Shown here: positions 1 to 4,354 of the stretch, in pieces
How positions within the stretch are numbered: position 1 is the first letter of the stretch
Layout of the letters: each line of letters opens with the position of its first letter
Assembly (NCBI GenBank): GCA_030040625.1
Contig: JASHTI010000049.1
Span: 1 to 5,084 of the forward strand
Length of the DNA: 5,084 nt
Direction of reading: 5' to 3'
Source of the DNA: Thermoplasmata archaeon
GTDB taxonomy: Archaea; Thermoplasmatota; Thermoplasmata; Lutacidiplasmatales; UBA184
The notes under the pieces: generated by a model
The model's input: the letters and a program-made list of their open reading frames with translations, nothing else
Database searches by the model: none
Told to the model about the DNA's origin: nothing
Position numbers and translations under genes: made by a program

Positions 1-369
1 GGCGGCGGGGTCGCGCTCATCGGCATCGGGGAGTCGGAGAGCGACAACCGCGCCGAGGACGCGGTGCTCGAGGCGATCAACTCGCCGCTGCTCCACGTCG
101 ACATCGCCGGGGCGACCGGCGCGCTGATCAACGTCACCGGCGGGCCGGACATGACCGTCAGCGAGGCCCAGAAGGCCGCGGAGGTCGTCCAGAAGACCAT
201 CAGCCCGACGGCGCGGATCATCTGGGGAGCGGCCGTCGACCCGACGATGCAGAGCACGATCCGGGTCATGCTGGTCGTGACCGGCGTTAAATCCCCACAG
301 ATTTTCGGCGGGTCGCCGAGCGGTGGGCCGGCCCGCAAGCCGGCGCATGAGCTCGAGCTCGTTCAGTAG
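1..369 (+). CDS. ftsZ: Cell-division GTPase FtsZ, C-terminal third (5' end outside window)
   Basis: FtsZ is the tubulin-like GTPase that polymerises into the cytokinetic ring under the membrane at mid-cell. The frame is open from base 1 and gives 122 residues before TAG. It starts at the Gly-rich GGGVALIGIGE strand that follows the T7 synergy loop, so the nucleotide-binding domain and the T7 loop itself lie upstream. Visible FtsZ C-domain landmarks are the RAEDAV helix, the SPLLHVDIAGATGALINVTGG block (about residues 28-47), the ARIIWGAAVDP strand and the archaeal GVKSPQIFGG ending. A short tail of about 20 residues closes the protein, where FtsZ usually carries its partner-binding peptide. 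An internal GTG at 64 is not a start. secE follows after 17 bp. The GVKSPQIF stretch uses unusual AT-rich codons. Whether it is the FtsZ1 or FtsZ2 type cannot be decided from this part. Confidence 0.95.
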   Translation, partial: GGGVALIGIGESESDNRAEDAVLEAINSPLLHVDIAGATGALINVTGGPDMTVSEAQKAAEVVQKTISPTARIIWGAAVDPTMQSTIRVMLVVTGVKSPQIFGGSPSGGPARKPAHELELVQ

Positions 370-373
370 GAGG
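368..373 (+). promoter_or_regulatory. Shine-Dalgarno site of secE
   Basis: AGGAGG overlaps the ftsZ TAG stop and is followed by a purine-rich AAAAGGCGGGG up to the ATG at 387. The 13-base spacing is slightly long, but this is the only strong anti-16S match in the 17-bp gap. It supports 387 as the secE start and suggests coupled translation with ftsZ. Confidence 0.6.
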
Positions 374-386
374 AAAAGGCGGGGCC

Positions 387-632
387 ATGGCGTTCCTTGA
401 CCGCGCGCGCAAGGTCCAGGACGAGGTCGACGGCCGGTTGCACCACCTCGGCCACGGCAAGTACGGCCGCATCCTCCGGATGGCCCGGCGCCCCACGCCG
501 GACGAGTACGTCAAGGTCCTCGAGGTGACGGCGCTCGGCGCCGTGTTGATCGGGCTCACCGGCTTCGCGATCTACATCTTCTTCACGCAGGCAGGGCCGT
601 GGCTGTGGTCGAACGTCTTCACCTCCCTGTAG
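387..632 (+). CDS. secE: Preprotein translocase subunit SecE (archaeal/Sss1 type)
   Basis: SecE is the clamp subunit of the SecYE-beta channel that moves proteins into and across the cytoplasmic membrane. The 81-residue product has the archaeal layout. An amphipathic N-terminal helix lies at about residues 3-20. A basic stretch KYGRILRMARRPTPDEY follows at 25-41, the classic Sss1/SecE motif. A single membrane span runs at about 44-66, and a short hydrophobic tail ends the protein. The length is close to the usual 60-80 residues of the family. The start at ATG 387 is backed by the upstream AGGAGG. The gene sits 17 bp after ftsZ and 17 bp before spt5, the standard archaeal order, so it is almost certainly co-transcribed with both. 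No oddities are seen. Confidence 0.93.
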   Translation: MAFLDRARKVQDEVDGRLHHLGHGKYGRILRMARRPTPDEYVKVLEVTALGAVLIGLTGFAIYIFFTQAGPWLWSNVFTSL

Positions 633-649
633 GCGGCGGCACGCGGACG

Positions 650-1645
650 ATGGACGGCACGGGACAGGACGAGGGGATCGGCCTGCTCTCGGGCGCGCCG
701 CCCGCGCCCGAGCGCAAGGTCGAGACGAAGGCGGGGGCGCCGGCGGCCGCCCCGTCGGCCCCGGCGCCGGCCCCCGCGCCGAAGCCCGAGGTCGCCAAGA
801 TGCTGACCCTGCGGGCGGCGGACGACACGAGCCGCGACGTCACGGCCGGCACGGTCACCACGCTCAGCGCGGTCCTCTCGAACCGCTCCGCGGAGTCGGT
901 CGACGCGAACCTGTCCATCGAGGTCGGCTACACCTCGACCTACCCCGGCGAGGGAGCCGAGTGGCCGGTCCACTGGACCCCGCCCGGCAAGCGGAGCGTC
1001 GCCGAGCTGTTCCCCCGGAAGGAACGCGTGGCGGTCGCGCTGCCGGCGAACGGCGGGGTACCGCTCTCCTTCGAGATCGAGGCGCCGGTCGGCGTCCGCT
1101 ACGGGGACCGGGTGGAGATCCGGCTCGCCGTCGAGGGCGAGGGCGGCGACGCGCCGAGCAAGCTGACGCTCGCCTGCGTGGCGCGCCAGGCGACGCTCGC
1201 GATCAAGACGTCGCGCGGCTACGAGCGGGAGGTCGCCGACACCCTGCTCGCGCGGGCGGAGGAGAAGCCGGACGTCGTCTTCGCCCTCCTCGTGCCCAGC
1301 GCCCTGCGCGGCTACGTCTTCGCCGAGGGGATGAGCAGCGAGGGGGTCCGCGAGATGCTGAAGGGGATCCGCAAGGCCCGGGGCCTCGTCGAGGGGGAGA
1401 CGACGCTCAAGGAGGTCGAGCCGCTCCTCGTCCCGAAGATCACGGTCGAAGGGTTCGTCGAGGGCGCGATCGTCGAGCTGATCAGCGGGCCGTTCAAGGG
1501 CGAGAAGGCGCGCGTCAAGAAGATCGACCAGACGAAGGAGGAGATCACGGTGGAGCTGATCGAGGCGGTCGTGCCGATCCCGGTGACGGTGCGCGGCGAT
1601 CACGTGCGGATGCTCGAGCGCGGAGGTGGCAAGAGTGGCGGATGA
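650..1645 (+). CDS. spt5: Transcription elongation factor Spt5 (NusG family) with extra N-terminal beta-sandwich domain
   Basis: Spt5 binds the RNA polymerase clamp, keeps it closed during elongation, and links transcription to translation through its KOW domain. The product is 331 residues, whereas usual archaeal Spt5 is about 150. The last 150 residues are canonical. NGN spans about 181-263 (ATLAIKTSRGYEREVADTLL, then ALRGYVFAEG). KOW spans about 267-325, with FVEGAIVELISGPFKGEKARV. Ahead of these lie an Ala/Pro/Lys low-complexity linker (about 15-48) and a beta-rich region (51-180). The pattern of that region (SNRSAESVDANLSIEV, later ALPANGGVPLSFEIEAP, then YGDRVEIRLAVEGEGG) looks like an Ig-like CARDB/NEW3-type sandwich. 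ATG 650 is chosen; an in-frame GTG at 599 would overlap secE by 34 bp. No strong ribosome site precedes 650, so translation is probably coupled to secE. The 3' end overlaps rpl11 by 11 bp. The family call is secure; the extra domain is inferred from its pattern. Confidence 0.93.
   Translation: MDGTGQDEGIGLLSGAPPAPERKVETKAGAPAAAPSAPAPAPAPKPEVAKMLTLRAADDTSRDVTAGTVTTLSAVLSNRSAESVDANLSIEVGYTSTYPGEGAEWPVHWTPPGKRSVAELFPRKERVAVALPANGGVPLSFEIEAPVGVRYGDRVEIRLAVEGEGGDAPSKLTLACVARQATLAIKTSRGYEREVADTLLARAEEKPDVVFALLVPSALRGYVFAEGMSSEGVREMLKGIRKARGLVEGETTLKEVEPLLVPKITVEGFVEGAIVELISGPFKGEKARVKKIDQTKEEITVELIEAVVPIPVTVRGDHVRMLERGGGKSGG
1622..1628 (+). promoter_or_regulatory. Shine-Dalgarno site that sets the rpl11 start
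   Basis: GGAGGTG is a seven-base perfect match to the archaeal 16S tail. It lies inside the spt5 coding sequence, six bases before GTG 1635. It overlaps the alternative GTG at 1626, so that codon cannot be the start it serves. Confidence 0.75.
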
Positions 1646-2108
1646 GGTGAGCGTCCTCGTCGAGGGCGGCAAGGCCTCCGCCGGGCCCCCGCTCGGGCCC
1701 GCGCTCGGACCGCTCGGCGTCAACGTCGGGCAGGTCGTCGCGAAGATCAACGAGGAGACCAAGCAGTTCGCCGGCATGCGCGTGCCGGTCCTCGTGAAGG
1801 TCGACGCGGCGACGCGCGCCTTCACGCTCGTCGTCGGCCGCCCTCCGGTCGCCGCCCTCCTGCTCAAGGAGGCCGGCAAGGAGAAGGGATCGGGCAAGCC
1901 CAAGAGCGAGACCGTCGGGAACGTCGACCTCGCGGCGGTGCGGCGCATCGCCGAGGCGAAGGGGGAGGACCTGTTCGGTCGCTCGATCGAGGAGAAGATG
2001 AACCAGGTGATCGGCACCTGCGTCTCGCTCGGCCTCAGCGTCGACGGCCGGGACCCCCGGGCCGTCCTCGCCGAGCGGCGCGGGCGGGGCCGGGAGGGCG
2101 CGGCGTGA
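1635..2108 (+). CDS. rpl11: Large-subunit ribosomal protein L11 (uL11)
   Basis: uL11 forms the base of the ribosomal stalk on 23S rRNA and contacts elongation factors at the GTPase centre. The 157-residue product begins MADEVSVLVEGGKA, matching the usual archaeal N-terminus. It continues with the PPLGPALGPLGVNV motif (about 18-31) of the N-terminal domain and FAGMRVPVLVKVD. The rRNA-binding C-terminal domain (about 70-135) contains GNVDLAAVRRIAEAK and EEKMNQVIGTCVSLGL. A short Arg-rich tail ends the protein, as in other archaeal L11. GTG 1635 is preferred over GTG 1626 because of the GGAGGTG site and because family members start at this residue. The gene overlaps the spt5 end by 11 bp and shares one base with the next gene. 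The L1-L10-L12 genes that often follow it in archaea are absent here. Confidence 0.95.
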   Translation: MADEVSVLVEGGKASAGPPLGPALGPLGVNVGQVVAKINEETKQFAGMRVPVLVKVDAATRAFTLVVGRPPVAALLLKEAGKEKGSGKPKSETVGNVDLAAVRRIAEAKGEDLFGRSIEEKMNQVIGTCVSLGLSVDGRDPRAVLAERRGRGREGAA

Positions 2109-2404
2109 TGGCCCCGGGCGGGGGTCCGCCGGCGGACCTCTCCACCGCCGAGATCGTCGACTACACGACGCTCGAGGGCGACGGGAAGGTCCGGCTCAAG
2201 CTCAAGGACGGCTCGGTGATCGAGGTCCGCCTCGAGATCATGAACGTCCTGCGGGCCGGCCACGATCCGAACACCGGTCTACCGATGTACGTCGTCCAGT
2301 CGGCGACGCTGATCCGCCTGGTCGAGTCCCCGAAGGAGATGCGCAAGCCCGCGCTCCGCCCGGGCGGCGGCCGGGACACGAAGGCGCTCCCCGGCTTCGG
2401 CTGA
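2108..2404 (+). CDS. Unrecognised small beta-rich protein coupled to rpl11
   Basis: This is a 98-residue protein that I do not recognise. Its ATG shares its A with the TGA of rpl11 (TGATG), and GGGAGGG lies ten bases upstream, so it is almost surely translated with L11. An N-terminal Gly/Pro stretch (1-10) is followed by a compact core. Residues 27-49 (KVRLKLKDGSVIEVRLEIMN and onward) look like two beta-strands joined at LKDG. A loop GHDPNTGLPMY (51-61) and a third strand VVQSATLIRLV (62-72) follow. The tail (75-98) is basic and Gly-rich, ending KALPGFG. There is no signal peptide, membrane span or cysteine pair. The LKDG turn resembles the Sm1 motif of Sm/SH3-like small barrels, but this is only a resemblance. 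Codon use matches the cluster, so it is a native gene. A role around the ribosome or transcription machinery is inferred from position only. Confidence 0.8.
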   Translation: MAPGGGPPADLSTAEIVDYTTLEGDGKVRLKLKDGSVIEVRLEIMNVLRAGHDPNTGLPMYVVQSATLIRLVESPKEMRKPALRPGGGRDTKALPGFG

Positions 2405-2419
2405 ACGCGCCCGACCGTT

Positions 2420-2441
2420 GCGGGCCGGGCGCGCGGCCCGC
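2420..2441. terminator. GC hairpin in the convergent gap between the L11-linked gene and hsp20
   Basis: GCGGGCC (2420-2426) pairs perfectly with GGCCCGC (2435-2441), and G2427-C2434 adds an eighth pair, leaving a six-base loop. It fills most of the 39-bp gap between two converging genes and would form in either transcript. No T-run follows on either strand. Archaeal termination depends mainly on T-runs, so a terminator role is uncertain; it could protect 3' ends or arise by chance in GC-rich DNA. Confidence 0.35.
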
Positions 2442-2443
2442 GC

Positions 2444-2920
2444 CTAGGCGACGCGAACTTGGACCTCGGTCTCGGTGGGGGTCGGGTGCTGCTTCGGCAG
2501 CTCCAGCTCGAGGAGGCCGTGGTCGACCTTCGCCTTCGCGTCGGCCGCGACGACCGCCTCCGGCAGCTCGAGGTGCCGGTAGTAGCCCTGGTAGGCGCGC
2601 TCGCGGTGGACGTAGGCCGGGGCCCCGTCCTCCTTCTCGCTCGTGATCTCGCCGCGGATCTCCACGCGGCTGCCGCGGACCCGGATGTCGAGCTTCTCCT
2701 TCGGGATGCCGGGGACCTCGGCGACGATCCGGTACGCGGCGCCGGTGTCGGTGACGTCGGTGCGCGCGGGCCGGAAGCGGCCGGCGTCGGCCGGGAGGCC
2801 GGGAGCGAGCGAGCCGAAGCCGAAGGGCTCGAGGACGAGGGCGCTCAGGTCGTGGAAGGCGCGGTCGAGGCCGGTCCAGGGGTCGCTCGGGGTCGGTTCC
2901 GTGGCCAGTTCGTTCGTCAT
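2444..2920 (-). CDS. hsp20: Small heat-shock protein, Hsp20/alpha-crystallin family
   Basis: This is an ATP-independent chaperone that forms cytoplasmic oligomers and holds unfolding proteins. It has 158 residues, typical for the family. A variable N-terminal arm (1-50) contains LVLEPFGFGSLAPGLP. The alpha-crystallin domain (about 54-143) includes YRIVAEVPGIPKEKLDIRV, VEIRGE, the YQGYYRHLELPE segment and the closing HGLLELELPK signature (134-143). The C-terminal VQVRV (153-157) fits the I/V-X-I/V anchor that docks on a neighbouring subunit. The start at ATG 2920 is fixed by GGAGGAGA just upstream. An in-frame extension to 3025 would run through the promoter and is rejected. The gene stands alone and is divergent from a small membrane-protein gene. 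A good TATA box suggests a strong, short-leader promoter. No heat-shock repressor site was recognised. Confidence 0.95.
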   Translation of the reverse strand: MTNELATEPTPSDPWTGLDRAFHDLSALVLEPFGFGSLAPGLPADAGRFRPARTDVTDTGAAYRIVAEVPGIPKEKLDIRVRGSRVEIRGEITSEKEDGAPAYVHRERAYQGYYRHLELPEAVVAADAKAKVDHGLLELELPKQHPTPTETEVQVRVA

Positions 2921-2922
2921 CT

Positions 2923-2929
2923 CTCCTCC
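2923..2929 (-). promoter_or_regulatory. Shine-Dalgarno site of hsp20
   Basis: Read on the minus strand, GGAGGAG lies just before ATG 2920, aligned like the archaeal GGAGGTGA consensus. It decides the start in favour of 2920 over upstream in-frame codons. Confidence 0.75.
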
Positions 2930-2961
2930 AGAGTAGTACCGATGCGATAAGTTTGCGTGAG

Positions 2962-2969
2962 TATATAAT
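2962..2969 (-). promoter_or_regulatory. TATA box of hsp20, possibly bidirectional
   Basis: The minus strand reads ATTATATA at 2969-2962, in the only clearly AT-rich patch of the window (about 2930-2980). A TATA box here predicts transcription start near 2940, giving a leader of about 20 bases that carries the hsp20 ribosome site. The plus strand reads TATATAAT at the same place, so the box is nearly symmetric and could also drive the rightward gene at 3059, with a start near 2990 and a leader of about 70 bases. No clear BRE or repressor palindrome was seen. The rest of the 138-bp divergent region (2921-3058) shows nothing else I can name. Confidence 0.7.
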
Positions 2970-3058
2970 GACAGCACATCGGCCCCTCGGCGCGGCTCGA
3001 GGGGACCGGGGCCGGAGCGCCGCAACCCCTATGGCTCCGAGCGCCTCGGTACGGCGTG

Positions 3059-3373
3059 ATGGACGTCCACGAGACGCCGGCGGTGCCGCCGTTCGACCCG
3101 AAGGGGGACGTCCGGCTCGGCTACCAGATCGCCGGCGGCGTGCTCATCGCGCTCGGATGGGGGCTCGCGGTGGTCGTCAACGTCCTCGCGCACGTCAGCG
3201 CACCGGCGGGCGGGCACCGGATCCTCTCGTTCTACTTCGGCCCGAGCCTGGGCCCTTACGCCTGGGCGAGCCTGGGCCTCGGCCTCTTCACGGGGATCTT
3301 CGGCGTCGTGCTGCTCCTGATCGCGCGCGACGCGCCGGCGGGGCCCTTCGTGCTTCCGGGGGCCGACCTCTAG
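3059..3373 (+). CDS. Unrecognised small membrane protein with two transmembrane helices
   Basis: This 104-residue protein is not recognised. A soluble Pro-rich N-terminus with several acidic residues (1-19, including PAVPPFDPKGD) precedes a first membrane span at about 24-46. A loop (47-66) contains SAPAGGHR and FYFGPSLGP. A second span lies at about 67-89, and a short tail ends LPGADL. Both spans are rich in glycine (GG at 26-27, G33/G35, G73/G75, G79/G82), which suggests tight helix packing. No signal-cleavage site, cysteines or catalytic motif are present. With both ends predicted on the same side it looks like a hairpin membrane protein. ATG 3059 is chosen; the overlapping GTG 3056 is an equal alternative, and neither has a good ribosome site. 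It is divergent from hsp20 and convergent with the zinc-binding gene. Reality is supported by the clean hydrophobic pattern and archaeal-style spacing. Confidence 0.7.
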   Translation: MDVHETPAVPPFDPKGDVRLGYQIAGGVLIALGWGLAVVVNVLAHVSAPAGGHRILSFYFGPSLGPYAWASLGLGLFTGIFGVVLLLIARDAPAGPFVLPGADL

Positions 3374-3374
3374 G

Positions 3375-3395
3375 CGCGCGGCGCCGATCCGCGCG
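3375..3395. terminator. GC hairpin in the convergent gap before the zinc-protein gene
   Basis: CGCGCGG (3375-3381) pairs perfectly with CCGCGCG (3389-3395) around a seven-base loop, CGCCGAT. It occupies nearly the whole 27-bp gap between two converging stop codons. No T-run follows on either side. As with the hairpin at 2420-2441, a terminator or 3'-end role is plausible but unproven in DNA this GC-rich. Confidence 0.3.
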
Positions 3396-3400
3396 GTCGC

Positions 3401-3622
3401 TCAGGCCTGCTCGTTCGCGACGACGCCGGGGCTGCGCCGAACGAGTCGGCGCGACGGCGGCGGTCGCGCCTCGATCGGGTTGCGCCCCTTCCGCTGGGCC
3501 TGCAGGCAGTCGGCGCAGATCCGCTCGTCGGCGTCCAGGCAGTTCTTGCAGAACGTGCGCCCGCAGATCGTGCAGCCGAGCGACGCCGGCGCTCCGCAGG
3601 ACGCGCACTGCCCGACGAGCAT
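3401..3622 (-). CDS. Small eight-cysteine zinc-binding protein
   Basis: The 73-residue protein has four CxxC knuckles: C6/C9, C17/C20, C25/C28 and C36/C39. The spacing is symmetric (C-x2-C-x7-C-x2-C-x4-C-x2-C-x7-C-x2-C), which fits two zinc ions, either as two successive ribbons or cross-braced as in RING/B-box-like folds. The middle reads CTICGRTFCKNCL, as in small zinc modules that bind protein or nucleic acid. From residue 41 on, the tail is basic and Pro/Arg-rich (QRKGRNP, PPPSRRLVRRSP) and probably disordered, possibly contacting RNA. There is no membrane span. ATG 3622 directly abuts the TAG of the phosphatase gene (TAGATG), so translation is coupled to it. It is the last gene of the gatE unit. 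The function is unknown; the zinc-binding call is strong and the fold is inferred. Confidence 0.85.
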   Translation of the reverse strand: MLVGQCASCGAPASLGCTICGRTFCKNCLDADERICADCLQAQRKGRNPIEARPPPSRRLVRRSPGVVANEQA

Positions 3623-4354
3623 CTAGTCCCCCCGGCGGGACCACCCCGCGAGCAGGCCGGCCGCCTTAAGTCCTTCCTCGAACCCGGCCGCGTAGTCGTG
3701 CCGGGTCACGAGCCGGGCGGCGGAGCGGGCCCGGCGGCTCCCCGAGGGGAAGCTGATCCCGAAGCCGGCGGCCCGCAGCATCGCCACGTCGTTGTCGCCG
3801 TCGCCGAGGATCGCGCAGTCGCCGGTCGTCAGCCCCATCGCGGCGAGCGCGTGCCGGAGGCTCGGCAGTTTCCCGCCGCCGCGCTCCATCAGGTGGATCG
3901 CGTAGCCGGTCGGCTCGACCGTCACCGGGAGACCGCCGACCGCACGACGGACGGCCCGAACGGCGACCGTCGGCTCCAGCGCCACCTCGCTCACCCGCCA
4001 TCGGTCGGTCGCCAGACGCCGCGCCGGCAGACCGGCGCGGCGCACCGCCCGCCAGGCCTGCAGCGCCACGCGCCGGTCCGCGCGCCGCTCCACCCGGAGG
4101 CGCCCGCCGTCGACCCAGCCGATGAGGCCGCCGTTCTCGGCGATGATCGGGCCGCTCGTGCCGAGGAAGCGCTGCAGGGCCAGCGCGATCGGCAGGACAT
4201 TGCCGGTGGCGATCACGACCGGCACCGCCCGCCGCTCGAGCTCGCGGATCGCCGCGAGAGCGCGCGGGTCCAGCCTTCGGGAGCGGTCGGTCAGGGTGCC
4301 GTCGACGTCGGTGACGACGGCTCGGATCGGCGGGCGCGGCGGCCGCCCGGTCAC
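3623..4354 (-). CDS. HAD-family phosphatase, archaeal phosphoglycolate phosphatase type
   Basis: This is a magnesium-dependent HAD-IIB phosphatase; archaeal relatives such as Thermoplasma TA0175 hydrolyse 2-phosphoglycolate. In 243 residues all four HAD motifs are visible. Motif I is DVDGTLTD (16-23), with nucleophile D16 and acid/base D18. Motif II is IATGN, with T50. Motif III has K162 in GGGKLPSL. Motif IV is GDGDND (184-189), binding the metal through D185 and D189. ENGG (73-76) and the roughly 80-residue insert between motifs II and III form the C2-type cap that selects the substrate. The length is slightly above the usual 220-230, owing to a Pro-rich N-terminus and an Arg-rich C-terminus. 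The GTG start at 4354 overlaps the gatE stop in GTGA, the usual coupled arrangement. The alternative is a sucrose- or mannosyl-phosphate phosphatase-like activity of the same subfamily. The catalytic class is secure; the substrate is inferred. Confidence 0.88.
   Translation of the reverse strand: MTGRPPRPPIRAVVTDVDGTLTDRSRRLDPRALAAIRELERRAVPVVIATGNVLPIALALQRFLGTSGPIIAENGGLIGWVDGGRLRVERRADRRVALQAWRAVRRAGLPARRLATDRWRVSEVALEPTVAVRAVRRAVGGLPVTVEPTGYAIHLMERGGGKLPSLRHALAAMGLTTGDCAILGDGDNDVAMLRAAGFGISFPSGSRRARSAARLVTRHDYAAGFEEGLKAAGLLAGWSRRGD

Noticed and set aside
599..649. GTG 599 as the spt5 start, adding 17 residues
   Set aside because: It lies inside secE, would encode a reading of the secE end in another frame, and has no ribosome site. 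ATG 650, just after the secE stop, is the natural start.
730..783. GC-rich repeat-like stretch as a possible DNA repeat element
   Set aside because: It encodes the Ala/Pro linker of Spt5 in frame. The repetition follows from the GCG/GCC and CCG/CCC codons, with no fixed unit.
572..2263. A 563-residue open frame on the minus strand across secE, spt5 and rpl11
   Set aside because: It is antisense to three clearly identified genes. Its product is an Arg/Leu/Asp/Ala-rich string with no domain pattern, the usual by-product of GC-rich coding DNA lacking stop codons.
2459..2950. 163-residue plus-strand frame opposite hsp20
   Set aside because: It is a mirror of a well-identified Hsp20 gene with Leu/Val/Gly/Arg-rich low-complexity output and no motif.
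2921..3025. N-terminal extension of hsp20 to 3025
   Set aside because: It runs through the TATA box and ribosome site. The extra residues do not resemble an Hsp20 arm, and ATG 2920 has a strong GGAGG.
2953..3669. 238-residue plus-strand frame across the small membrane protein and zinc gene
   Set aside because: Its product is Arg/Ala/Gly/Pro-rich noise, it crosses a promoter and two convergent genes, and it competes with frames that have clear membrane and CxxC patterns.
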